A stretch of 37,250 nucleotides of DNA, taken from contig JAITVO010000093.1 in the NCBI GenBank assembly GCA_031285765.1, forward strand, positions 1 to 37,250, given 5' to 3'. A model generated the notes under the pieces. That model did no database searches, was not told the DNA's origin, and saw nothing but the letters and a program-made list of their open reading frames with translations. A program made the translations under genes and the position numbers. Shown here piece after piece: positions 9,060 to 18,185 of this stretch. Source of the DNA: Cytophagaceae bacterium (GTDB lineage Bacteria > Bacteroidota > Bacteroidia > Bacteroidales > Marinilabiliaceae). The stretch's first letter is position 1. Every line of letters starts with the position of its first letter.

Positions 9060-12000
9060 ATGTATTGGTATAAAAATTTACGAAACGCAGGCTATATACT
9101 GCTTTTGCTGTGTGCAGTGTGGATGGTTGCAGTTGATGTGCAGGCGCAAAACAGCGACGAGCCGTCGGCGCGGATGCAGAGAAAACTCGAAAATGAACTG
9201 AGAAAACAGCTGAAGAACAGCGACGTAATATTTTCGCATCTGAAACATCTTGGCAAAATAAAAGCCGACAGCGCCGGTATTGATATTGAGAATAAAATTA
9301 TCCGCATCCATCTGTCGCCTGCGTTTACGCATTTGCCGGTAAGGCAACAGTTGATTGACGAAATTGCAGGGCAATATGCAAAATACATCGACGAACAGTT
9401 TGAAGATTACACGCTGCACCTTTACAGCAGGGGTGCAAAGGCTGAAACTTTTATTCCACCATTTTTTAACAGCGGCAAAGCTGTTTACGGCACTGCCCGA
9501 GCCGTTGCTGCAAAGTGCAAATATCCTGTTGTGCAGCGGCAATCATTGTTCCCGAAAGGGTTAAGCGGACGGCACATTGCGCTGTGGCAAAGCCATGGAC
9601 TGTATTACGAGGCAAAGCTGGACAGGTGGGAATGGCAGCGTGCCGGGCTGTTTCAAACTGTTGAAGACCTGCTTACAATGTCATTTGCCATTCCATACCT
9701 TGTGCCGATGCTCGAAAATGCCGGCGCCAACGTTTTTATTCCGCGCGAAAGGGACGTGCAGCCACGCGAGGTGATAATTGACGGCAACGGCTCTACGGGC
9801 AATTCGGAAATAATAGTTGTAAACGATGGCAGCAACCGGTGGCAGCTTGCCAAAGGCGGTTTTGCAGCAAAGGATACGCTTTTTGATAACGAAAATCCTT
9901 TTGCGAAAGGCTCGCATTACACCGTTCAATCGGCAAGAGCTACTAATGCACGCCTGTTTTATGTGCCCGACATTGCCGAAAGTGGCAATTACTCCGTATA
10001 TGTTTCGTGGGCACAGCACGCCGACGCCATTGAAGATGTGGACTGCACGGTGAGCCATGCGGGTGGCGCCGATCACTTTGGTCTTAACCAGAAAATGGCG
10101 GCGGGTACATGGATTTATCTGGGAACTTATTATTTTAATAAAGGAAAAGATTTTTACGGAGGCAGAATCGAAATCAGTGCGCAAAACAGTACAAAAGGAA
10201 CTGTTTCGATTGATGCTGTTCGCTTTGGCGGAGGCATGGGAAACGTGGCACGGAGCGCTGGCGACACGGTTGTTCAACGCCTGTTGAGCGCAAAGAGCGA
10301 TACCGTTCCGCCATTGTACAAAAAAAACTGGCAGCTGAGCGGCAAACCCCGATATATGGAGGCTGCGCGATATTATTTGCAATACGCAGGAATGCCCGAT
10401 ACTGCTGTTTACAGTCATAACAAAGGCATGGACGATTACCGCGACGATATTACTGCGCGTGGCGAATGGGTTAATTACCTTACGGGAGCTGTGCATCCGG
10501 CTGACAGCCTGCAAACAAAAGGGCTTGGCATTCCTGTCGATTTGTCGTTTGCTTTTCATACCGACGCAGGCGTTACGCAGTGCGATTCGGTTGTCGGAAC
10601 GCTTGCAATTTACAGCTCCGGGCGCAACAACGGCAGTTTTACGGATGGAACATCCAAACTGAAAAGCCGCGACCTTGCCGACATCGTGCAAACGCAAATT
10701 GTGGACGATGTTTGCATGCTGTACAATAAAAAGTGGACGCGACGCGCTATGTGGGACAAGCTCTATTCCGAAGCATGGCGACCCAACACGCCAGCAATGC
10801 TGCTTGAGCTGCTTTCGCATCAAAACATGGCCGACATGCGTTACGGGCTTTTGCCTCAATTTCGCTTCGATGTGAGCCGCGCCATTTACAAAGGCATTGT
10901 GCGTTACCTCGAAGGAAGCGACGCCATTGTTCAGCCATTGCCGCCAACGCATTTGGCAATAGAAAGAAAGGAAGGCAAAACGGTGCGCATTACGTGGAAA
11001 CCTGCGAGCGACCCGCTCGAACCATCGGCAGAAGCCGCAAGCTACAAAGTTTATATCCGTAAGGAAAATAAAGGTTTTGGAAGCGGGATACTTTGTGATG
11101 AACCTGTATTGGAACTCGAACTGGACGAATGGCAAACCTGTTACGACGTAAAAGTTACAGCTGTTAACGATGGCGGCGAAAGCTTTGCAACCGAAACGCT
11201 TTCGGTTGCGCTGTTGCCAGCCAATTGCCCTGCTGTATTGATTGTAAATGCCTTTACGCGCACCAGCGCGCCTCCGTTTTTTACTGCCGACTCCACAGCT
11301 GCCGGAATTGCATGGTGGAACGAGCATGGCGTACCTGCCGGAATTGACTATGGAATGACCGGATTTCAGTACGATTTTGACCGCCGCTCGGCGTGGCTCG
11401 ACGACGACAGTCCGGGCTTTGGCGCAAGCCATGCCGACATGGAAGGAAAGCCTGTGCGTGGCAACACATTCGATTTTGCTGCAACGCACGGAAAGGCGTT
11501 TCGCAATGCCGGCTATTCGTTTGTGTCGGTAAGCCGCGATGCTTTTGAAAACAGGCATTTCGATGCTTCGGGTTACAAAGCTGTCGATATTATTTTTGGA
11601 GAAGAAAGAGGAACATCCAGCTATAAGCAGCCCGAATGTAAACAATTCAGAGTTTTTAGCGACGGGATGATAGACGCCATTGAGCGTGTGATTAAAGCGG
11701 AGGGCAACATCCTTGTTTCGGGCGCATACATCGGCACCGACGGCGTTGAAAACCGTGATGAAAAGGCTATTGCTTTCGCAAAAAAGAGTTTGGGTTTTGC
11801 ATGGCGCACTAATCATGCCGACAACCGGGGCGAAGTGAAGCCAACCGCCGAAGCCGCCTCACTGTTTCCGGCGCTCATCAGCTACAACGCCGGCTATCGC
11901 AGCGATTGCTACACGGTAGAATCGCCCGACGCAATTGAGCCCGACGGCGAAAAGTCGGTAAGAATATTTCGCTACGCCGGCAACAGCCGTAGCGCAGGCG

Positions 12001-12131
12001 TAGCTTTTACCGGCAAAAAACACAAAGCCGTTACGCTCGGTTTCCCCATAGAAACTGTTATTGACAAAGAACAGCTCAACGGACTGGTAAAAGGGTGCAT
12101 GGTGTTTTTTGAAGAGGAGCAAATGCAGTAG
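9060..12131 (+). CDS. Secreted amidase_3-like protein with golvesin/xanthan-lyase-like domain and FnIII domain
   Basis: Signal peptide MYWYKNLRNAGYILLLLCAVWMVAVDVQAQ from ATG 9060; amidase-like H/E/H/E motifs; golvesin-like segment ending VSIDAVRFGGG; FnIII-like PTHLAIERKEGKTVRITWKPASDP. The ORF-track start 8943 lies in a repeat. Confidence 0.8.
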   Translation: MYWYKNLRNAGYILLLLCAVWMVAVDVQAQNSDEPSARMQRKLENELRKQLKNSDVIFSHLKHLGKIKADSAGIDIENKIIRIHLSPAFTHLPVRQQLIDEIAGQYAKYIDEQFEDYTLHLYSRGAKAETFIPPFFNSGKAVYGTARAVAAKCKYPVVQRQSLFPKGLSGRHIALWQSHGLYYEAKLDRWEWQRAGLFQTVEDLLTMSFAIPYLVPMLENAGANVFIPRERDVQPREVIIDGNGSTGNSEIIVVNDGSNRWQLAKGGFAAKDTLFDNENPFAKGSHYTVQSARATNARLFYVPDIAESGNYSVYVSWAQHADAIEDVDCTVSHAGGADHFGLNQKMAAGTWIYLGTYYFNKGKDFYGGRIEISAQNSTKGTVSIDAVRFGGGMGNVARSAGDTVVQRLLSAKSDTVPPLYKKNWQLSGKPRYMEAARYYLQYAGMPDTAVYSHNKGMDDYRDDITARGEWVNYLTGAVHPADSLQTKGLGIPVDLSFAFHTDAGVTQCDSVVGTLAIYSSGRNNGSFTDGTSKLKSRDLADIVQTQIVDDVCMLYNKKWTRRAMWDKLYSEAWRPNTPAMLLELLSHQNMADMRYGLLPQFRFDVSRAIYKGIVRYLEGSDAIVQPLPPTHLAIERKEGKTVRITWKPASDPLEPSAEAASYKVYIRKENKGFGSGILCDEPVLELELDEWQTCYDVKVTAVNDGGESFATETLSVALLPANCPAVLIVNAFTRTSAPPFFTADSTAAGIAWWNEHGVPAGIDYGMTGFQYDFDRRSAWLDDDSPGFGASHADMEGKPVRGNTFDFAATHGKAFRNAGYSFVSVSRDAFENRHFDASGYKAVDIIFGEERGTSSYKQPECKQFRVFSDGMIDAIERVIKAEGNILVSGAYIGTDGVENRDEKAIAFAKKSLGFAWRTNHADNRGEVKPTAEAASLFPALISYNAGYRSDCYTVESPDAIEPDGEKSVRIFRYAGNSRSAGVAFTGKKHKAVTLGFPIETVIDKEQLNGLVKGCMVFFEEEQMQ

Positions 12132-12196
12132 AAACGGATAATTGTCCATCTTTGCCCGAAACCTTGAACTCATTTTGATTGTCGAAATATTCTTTC

Positions 12197-12204
12197 TAAT
12201 TTTG
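12197..12204 (+). promoter_or_regulatory. Possible Bacteroidetes -7 element (TAATTTTG)
   Basis: Match to TAnnTTTG inside the N-terminal extension of the flippase ORF. Confidence 0.35.
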
Positions 12205-12255
12205 GGCGTTTTTTTAACAGCCGTTTTTTATATCATTTTTAATACTCCGCATATT

Positions 12256-13797
12256 TTGACAGCTTCCGACAGAAACCGGCGCATTGCCCGAAATACCGTT
12301 ATGCTGTACATCCGTACGCTCCTTACAACGGTTATCACCCTTTATACTTCAAGAGTAGTGCTGGCTGCGCTCGGCGTAGAAGATTACGGCATTTACGATG
12401 TGGTGGGCGGAGTTGTTGTGATGCTTTCGTTTTTTGTTAATTCTCTCTCTGCCACTACGCAGCGCTTTCTCAACTACGAAATGGGATTGGGCAATAGCCG
12501 GGCAGTAAAAAATGTATTTTCAACTGCCCTCACATGCCATCTGCTAATAGCCCTGCTAATTGTTGTTGCTGCCGAAACAGCGGGACTGTGGTTTGTTAAA
12601 AACAGGCTGATAATTCCCGCCGAACGGTTGCACGCCGCCATTTGGGTATATCATTTTTCGATTGCCACCATGCTTGTTGCCATTGCCGCAATACCCTGCA
12701 ATGCAATGATTATTGCGCACGAACGAATGAATATTTATGCTTATGCCTCAATTGCCGACGCTGTTATGAAACTGATTATTGTTTATCTTTTGCAGATGCT
12801 TCGCTACGATAAACTGGTGATGTACGGAGCGCTGATGCTTGTGGTAACAGTTTTTACAAATGGAATTTATGTGGTTTACTGCCGGCAAAAATTCAGGGAA
12901 TGCAGGTTTACACTTTCGTGGAATAAAACGCTGATGAAAAAATTGATGGGTTTTTCGGGATGGATGGTTGCCGGAGCCTCGTCGAACATGCTTGCAGGGC
13001 AGGGCGTAAACATGCTGATAAATATATTCTTTGGACCCGTGTTTAATGCCACGCGAAATATAGCAAAACAGGTACATGCAGGCGCATACATGCTTACCGC
13101 CAACATTATTACGGCTGTGCGGCCACAAATTATTAAATCATATTCGCAGCATGATTACAAATATATGTACCGCCTTGTTTTCAGCGCGTCGAAACTCGCA
13201 TTTCTGTTGCTCTACATTGTAGCATTGCCCATTTTGCTGCATACCGAATACATATTGCAGCTTTGGTTGAAACAGCCACCTCAGTTTACCGCCATTTTTG
13301 TACAAATAATACTTGTTGATATGCTTGTGCAGGCATCCTACGTTTCCATTGCTTCAATTTCGCAGGCATCGGGCAAAATAAAAAGGTATCAAATAATTAT
13401 TGCAGCAGGTTTTCTATCGGAATTTTGCCTTTCCGCGCTGTTTTTCAAGCTCGGCTACCCTGTTTATTCAACTTTTATGGTTGCGCTTGCTGTTTCGTTT
13501 CTCAGTTTATTTACCCGACTGCTGGAGCTGCGGGCATCAGTCGGTTTCCCTGTGCGCAAATTTCTGCTCGAAGTGTCGGCGCGCATGTTGCTGGTAGCTA
13601 TACTGGCTGCAATAGCGCCATTGGCGGTTACTATGCTTACCAGTTTTTCGATTTTCCGATTTTTTGCTGTTACAGCGCTGTCGGTGCTTTCTACGCTTGC
13701 AGTTTCGTGGTTTACAGGTTTTGGTAAATGGGAAAAAGAGTTGCTGAAACAGAAGATACGGGCTGTTTTTATGCCAAGTCGCCATCATACTGTTTAA
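12256..13797 (+). CDS. Polysaccharide/lipopolysaccharide flippase (MOP/MATE superfamily)
   Basis: NTVMLYIRTLLTTVITLYTSRVVLAALGVEDYGIYDVVGGVVVML is typical of Bacteroidetes polysaccharide flippases. Start uncertain: TTG 12256 or ATG 12301 rather than 12142. Confidence 0.85.
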   Translation: MTASDRNRRIARNTVMLYIRTLLTTVITLYTSRVVLAALGVEDYGIYDVVGGVVVMLSFFVNSLSATTQRFLNYEMGLGNSRAVKNVFSTALTCHLLIALLIVVAAETAGLWFVKNRLIIPAERLHAAIWVYHFSIATMLVAIAAIPCNAMIIAHERMNIYAYASIADAVMKLIIVYLLQMLRYDKLVMYGALMLVVTVFTNGIYVVYCRQKFRECRFTLSWNKTLMKKLMGFSGWMVAGASSNMLAGQGVNMLINIFFGPVFNATRNIAKQVHAGAYMLTANIITAVRPQIIKSYSQHDYKYMYRLVFSASKLAFLLLYIVALPILLHTEYILQLWLKQPPQFTAIFVQIILVDMLVQASYVSIASISQASGKIKRYQIIIAAGFLSEFCLSALFFKLGYPVYSTFMVALAVSFLSLFTRLLELRASVGFPVRKFLLEVSARMLLVAILAAIAPLAVTMLTSFSIFRFFAVTALSVLSTLAVSWFTGFGKWEKELLKQKIRAVFMPSRHHTV

Positions 13798-13858
13798 AAT
13801 ATTTTTTTATGTTACTGTTTTTTATTCATGCAATTCCATAATTAATAATGAATATACT

Positions 13859-13866
13859 TACCTTTG
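13859..13866 (+). promoter_or_regulatory. Bacteroidetes -7 element (TACCTTTG)
   Basis: TACCTTTG 21 bp upstream of ATG 13888. Confidence 0.55.
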
Positions 13867-13887
13867 GGGCGATTTTGAAACAACAGC

Positions 13888-15288
13888 ATGATAGATTTAA
13901 TAAAGACAAAAACGGGAATGCTCATTTTTATTGCAATTCACCTTGTTATGGGAGTTGCTGTAAAGTATGCAGCATCACTTGTGGCGATGATTTATGCCGC
14001 ATCATTCGCACTGTTTGTGATTGATGTATTTATAACGCGCGACAGAAACAGCAGGGCGGGATTTTATTGCCTTTACCTGATGGGAATGGAGATGATTTAC
14101 CGAATGGTGGGCGCTCCTTTTTCGTGGGAATTGGGAAAATATGTATCTGTTCTTATTCTTTTATTTGGAATGCTTTTCGGTCGGCGAAAATATATTCCCT
14201 GGGCATTCATATTTCTTCTTTTTCTGCTGATACCGGCTATCTTTCTCGCCGAAAATCCCGACCCTGTACGATTGCGAAAAATGATCATGTTTAATATTTC
14301 AGGACCGCTTACATTAGTTTTTTCGGGACTTTATTTTTATTGCCGCCCCATTTACGAAGAAGATTATATGAGGCAGTTAAAGTTTTCGTTTCTTCCGGCT
14401 TTTACGGTTTGCGCAGCATTGAGTGTAATGGCAAATATTGCCGATTTGGAGTTCACGAGCTTGCAATCGAATGCCGAAGCATCCGGTGGTTTTGGCGCCA
14501 ATCAGGTTTCGACAGTGTTGGGATGGTTTATTTTGCTGGGATTACTGTTGAAGTTCAATCGAAGCAAAATAACGCCTTTTGAATGGTTTGACTGGGGAGT
14601 ACTCTTTTACTTGCTGCTTCGGGCTCTTCTTACCTTTTCACGAGGCGGTGTAATGGGCGCTATACTTGCGCTGGCAGGCTCAATAGCTGTGCTCTATTTT
14701 TCAAGTCCGCTTTTCCGTAAACAGATGAAAAAACTGTCGCCTTACATTTTGTTAGGAATCATATTTCTGGTCGGCGTTTTTATTTTAGCCAACAACATCA
14801 CAGGAGGGATGTTGCTGTTCCGATACCGAGGATTCTCCACTAACGAAATGCTGGCAGGCGCAACCGAACATAAGGGCAGTATGCTTACTGGGCGGGGCGA
14901 AATTATGCAGGGCGACTTTCATGCGTTTACCGAAGAACCTTTCTGGGGCGTAGGTTTGGGCATGGGCGAATTGTACAGAGCAATCTATTATGGACACGCT
15001 GCTGCTGCGCATACCGAATTTGCACGACTGCTGTCGGAACACGGAACATTTGGCATTCTGTTTATGTTGTTGGGAATGATTTGCCTTCCTGTGAGTCATT
15101 TTTTTAAGGAGAAAGGGATAATTGCCCGATGCTTTTTTATAGCGCTTTACCTGCTGGGTATGTTTACCATGTTTCATGCAGCAATGCGGCTGGCGTTGCC
15201 CGGAATATTGTTTGGAGCGTCGTTTATGCACATTATTTCCAAACCAAAAGAAACTCCGATAACGGCGCCGGATTCACAGGATTTGTAA
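13888..15288 (+). CDS. O-antigen ligase / polymerase family membrane protein
   Basis: Multi-TM; LTFSRGGVMGAILALAG, TGRGEIMQ, PFWGVGLGMGELYRAIYYG...AAHTEFARLLSEHGTFGILF motifs of the O-antigen ligase family. Confidence 0.85.
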   Translation: MIDLIKTKTGMLIFIAIHLVMGVAVKYAASLVAMIYAASFALFVIDVFITRDRNSRAGFYCLYLMGMEMIYRMVGAPFSWELGKYVSVLILLFGMLFGRRKYIPWAFIFLLFLLIPAIFLAENPDPVRLRKMIMFNISGPLTLVFSGLYFYCRPIYEEDYMRQLKFSFLPAFTVCAALSVMANIADLEFTSLQSNAEASGGFGANQVSTVLGWFILLGLLLKFNRSKITPFEWFDWGVLFYLLLRALLTFSRGGVMGAILALAGSIAVLYFSSPLFRKQMKKLSPYILLGIIFLVGVFILANNITGGMLLFRYRGFSTNEMLAGATEHKGSMLTGRGEIMQGDFHAFTEEPFWGVGLGMGELYRAIYYGHAAAAHTEFARLLSEHGTFGILFMLLGMICLPVSHFFKEKGIIARCFFIALYLLGMFTMFHAAMRLALPGILFGASFMHIISKPKETPITAPDSQDL

Positions 15289-15381
15289 AGACAGAACTTC
15301 AAAACTGTTTGAATTAAATAAATGATTATGGAATATATATCCATGTCTCGCAGGGACGACTCGTTATTAGTGAAGAGTTGT

Positions 15382-15445
15382 AAGTTGAAAATGGAGAGTT
15401 ATGCAGAACGTAGGGAAATAACTCTCAACCCTCCATTCTCAACTT
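15382..15445. repeat. Inverted repeat with heptad-like AGTTGAGAATGGAGAGTT arms
   Basis: AAGTTGAAAATGGAGAGTT (15382-15400) versus reverse complement of AACTCTCAACCCTCCATTCTCAACTT (15420-15445). Confidence 0.55.
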
Positions 15446-15502
15446 AATAAAGTTTTGTCCCCGCGGGACGCCTTAATAATATTTCCTGTTATCTGAACAG
15501 GA

Positions 15503-15576
15503 AATAACTCACGTTACGCAAGCCATACTTCTTAATAACGACGTTATGAAACATATCTTGCATAACATCAGTAATA
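15503..15576. mobile_element. TGCGTAACAT-terminated inverted-repeat element (74 bp)
   Basis: AATAACTCACGTTACGCA ... TGCATAACATCAGTAATA. Confidence 0.55.
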
Positions 15577-15617
15577 ATTCAAACAGCTTTCTTATTCTTC
15601 AATAACATTTAAAATTT

Positions 15618-16748
15618 ATGCGTTTTTTAATTGTTTCGGCAGTCATACACAAAAAATCGGAAAATAAATACGGTGGATACACGCCTTACGTAAGAGAAAT
15701 GAACATCTGGTTCAAACATGTGGACGAGGTTCGCATTATTGCGCCACTCTCGCCTGAGTCGTTAGACCCTCTGGAAACATTATACAGCCATCCCAAACTG
15801 ACATTTGTAAAAGTACCAGCGCTTGATTTTACGGGTGTAACAACAGCGTTCAAATCGCTGCTTGCCTTGCCTGTTATACTGTTCCGCATTTTTCAGGGAA
15901 TGGTGTGGGCAAATCATATCCATTTGCGTTGCCCTGCCAACTTGGGATTGCTGGCCGCTTTTGTGCAGATATTTTTTCCGCGAAAGCCCAAAACCGTGAA
16001 GTATGCCAACAACTGGGACAGAGCGAGTAATCAGGCAAAATCGTACCGCGTTCAGCAAGCGATTTTAAGCAGCGAGTTTTGGACACGCAACACAAAAATT
16101 CTTGTGTATGGCGACTGGAACGAAAAGAGCCGAAACATACTTCCGTTTTTCACAGCCTCCTATTCCAAAAAAATGCGTATTCCTGTCGAAGTGCGAACAA
16201 TTTCAAAAGACACAGAAATCCGTTTGCTCTTTGTAGGAACTGTTACACCCAACAAACGACCGATGATTGCAGTAAAAACGCTCGAAACGCTTCGCGAAAG
16301 AGGCTTCGGTGTACGGTTGGATTTAATTGGCGGTGGTTTTCAAACCGAAGAGATACGAGAGTACATTGCTTCGAATAAGTTGGAAAGTTGTGTTTCCATT
16401 TTAGGAAAAATGAATCCCGACGAGGTAATCGAATATTTCAAGCGGTCGCACTTTCTGGTATTTATGTCAATGTCCGAAGGATGGCCTAAAGTAATAGCCG
16501 AAGCCATGTGGTGGGGATGCTTGCCGGTAACTACCGATGTATCGTGCGTAAGGCAGATGGCAGGCAACGGAAGTCGCGGCGTAGTGGTAAAGCCCGACTC
16601 CGGCATTGTGGCAAACGTCATTGAGCAGCTGCTTGAAGCTCCCGAACAGTATGCATCAATATGCAAAGAGGCAATGACGTGGGCGCGACAGTATCATTTT
16701 GAGCGTTTTGAAGAGGAAATTGTGAAACTTTTAAAAAATGAGATATGA
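15618..16748 (+). CDS. Glycosyltransferase family 1/4 (GT-B)
   Basis: LLFVGTVTPNKRPMIAVKTLETLRERG..LDLIGGG and MSEGWPKVIAEAMWWGCLPVTTDV motifs. Confidence 0.9.
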   Translation: MRFLIVSAVIHKKSENKYGGYTPYVREMNIWFKHVDEVRIIAPLSPESLDPLETLYSHPKLTFVKVPALDFTGVTTAFKSLLALPVILFRIFQGMVWANHIHLRCPANLGLLAAFVQIFFPRKPKTVKYANNWDRASNQAKSYRVQQAILSSEFWTRNTKILVYGDWNEKSRNILPFFTASYSKKMRIPVEVRTISKDTEIRLLFVGTVTPNKRPMIAVKTLETLRERGFGVRLDLIGGGFQTEEIREYIASNKLESCVSILGKMNPDEVIEYFKRSHFLVFMSMSEGWPKVIAEAMWWGCLPVTTDVSCVRQMAGNGSRGVVVKPDSGIVANVIEQLLEAPEQYASICKEAMTWARQYHFERFEEEIVKLLKNEI

Positions 16749-16933
16749 CATTTGACAGATCGAAGTAAAATAATCATATCGGTTGCATGCAGCCATTAAA
16801 AAAACAGTATGAATACTCAATCAATGTTACATCTAAATTAATATCAGTATCTTGCAGAGATATTTCGCTCGATAGAAAAACAGTATCCGACTACATTGCA
16901 TCCTGCAATGTATAGATATACAAAGCAAATATA

Positions 16934-17378
16934 TTTACTCATGTTACGCAACAATGATATCGGGGGAGCACAGAGCAGTGGTTATGTAACACAGATACGT
17001 GGTTATGTAACACGGATACGTGGTTGTGCAGCACGGATACGTGGTTGTGTAACACGGATACGTGGTTATGTAACACGGATACGTGGTTGTGCAGCACGGA
17101 TACGTGGTTGTGCAGCACGGATACGTGGTTGTGTAACACGGATACGTGGTTGTGCAGCACGGATACGTGGTTGTGCAGCACGGATACGTGGTTGTGCAGC
17201 ACAAAGCAGCCCCTTGTAAATGGTTAACAATTGAAACTTAAAGGCGCTTAAAAGCAACAAACTGTAAGTGGCTTATCTATCTTGAAAAATTAAACAATGC
17301 GTATATCAAACTATTACCTGTTGAACAAAACAGGCAACATACTCACAGCAACACAACAGATGGCGTAACATCGGTTAC
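16934..17378. mobile_element. TGCGTAACAT-terminated inverted-repeat element carrying the minisatellite (445 bp)
   Basis: TTTACTCATGTTACGCA at the left, TGGCGTAACATCGGTTAC at the right. Confidence 0.45.
16978..17202. repeat. 21-bp minisatellite, 10.7 copies (GTGGTTRTGYARCACRGATAC)
   Basis: Ten full 21-mers plus a 15-nt partial unit read directly; variation at only four positions of the unit. Confidence 0.97.
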
Positions 17379-17390
17379 TAACAAAAACAA

Positions 17391-17432
17391 CCTCATTACC
17401 TCATTTGCATGACCCCAAATGTGATAATGAGG
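17391..17432. repeat. Hairpin CCTCATTAcctCATTTG...CAAATGtgaTAATGAGG
   Basis: Two nested perfect arms (8 bp and 6 bp). Confidence 0.65.
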
Positions 17433-17493
17433 TAAATATGGATGTAATACATAGCTACAGAGGTAAAATAAGATAAAAAATGAAGTTATTATT

Positions 17494-17683
17494 AATAACT
17501 GATGTTACGCACTGTTTTTTTTGAATGTGAGGATGCAATATCACAATAAAAAACTGTTCTCACAATTTGTAAAAAAAGAGAAAGGTTAAAAAAAGCTGTC
17601 TTCCCAACTTGGAAAAGGGTACAGAAAATAAAAAAAACAGACACTCACATCATGTGGCGATAAATTGCGTAACATGAGTTAGC
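17494..17683. mobile_element. TGCGTAACAT-terminated inverted-repeat element (190 bp)
   Basis: AATAACTGATGTTACGCA ... TGCGTAACATGAGTTAGC. Confidence 0.6.
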
Positions 17684-17726
17684 AATAAGTATCCATAAAA
17701 GAATCATTTTCCCATAAAAACACAGC

Positions 17727-17758
17727 AAAAAGGCTTCGAGCAACCCGAAGCCTTTTTA
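17727..17758 (-). terminator. Rho-independent terminator of rpmE2
   Basis: AAAAAGGCTTCG..CGAAGCCTTTTT hairpin directly downstream of the minus-strand gene. Confidence 0.85.
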
Positions 17759-17780
17759 TAACATTCAAAAACTGTTTCGA

Positions 17781-18044
17781 TTACTTTTTTCTGTTATCGA
17801 AATGTTTTTGGTATCTGTTCATAAACTTATCAACACGTCCTGCGGTGTCAACCAATTTCATTTTACCGGTGTAAAACGGGTGCGACGAACTCGAAATTTC
17901 AAGTTTTATTACAGGGTATTCAACGCCATCAACACTCTCGGTTTCACGTGTGTTAGCTGTTGAGCGTGTAACAAAAACGTCGCCATTCGACATGTCTTTA
18001 AAAGCGACTAAGCGATAATTATCCGGATGAATTCCTTTTTTCAT
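17781..18044 (-). CDS. rpmE2: 50S ribosomal protein L31 type B
   Basis: [29 protein letters not shown]...[27 protein letters not shown]; no Zn-binding cysteines. Confidence 0.95.
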   Translation of the reverse strand: MKKGIHPDNYRLVAFKDMSNGDVFVTRSTANTRETESVDGVEYPVIKLEISSSSHPFYTGKMKLVDTAGRVDKFMNRYQKHFDNRKK

Positions 18045-18119
18045 TTCTATTTATTTTATTCTTCGTTATTTCTTAGTTAATACGGGCATACGCCAAAATT
18101 ACTGTTTCAAATTGGCGTG

Positions 18120-18127
18120 CAAAGATA
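18120..18127 (-). promoter_or_regulatory. Bacteroidetes -7 element (TATCTTTG) for rpmE2
   Basis: CAAAGATA on + strand about 76 bp upstream of the start. Confidence 0.5.
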
Positions 18128-18185
18128 AATGTTTCGGGTAAAAGGACAAAAGATTACATAACATTTTTTTCGCTCAACCATGAAA

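Noticed and set aside
9681-11816. 711-aa antisense ORF
   Set aside because: It lies opposite the well-supported golvesin/amidase gene; its length is explained by codon bias in the sense gene, and its translation shows no recognisable domain.
9060-12131. T9SS C-terminal sorting domain on the golvesin protein
   Set aside because: The C-terminus (GLVKGCMVFFEEEQMQ) does not resemble a type A or B T9SS CTD.
16978-17202. CRISPR array
   Set aside because: Units are directly adjacent with no unique spacers, are only 21 bp, and no cas genes are present.
16896-17260. ORFs 16896..17219, 16939..17202, 16944..17204, 17024..17227, 17066..17260 with RIRGCAA / SVLHNHV / CSTDTWL heptad proteins
   Set aside because: They are open in many frames on both strands only because the 21-bp unit is a multiple of three and lacks stops; no promoter, RBS or homology was seen.
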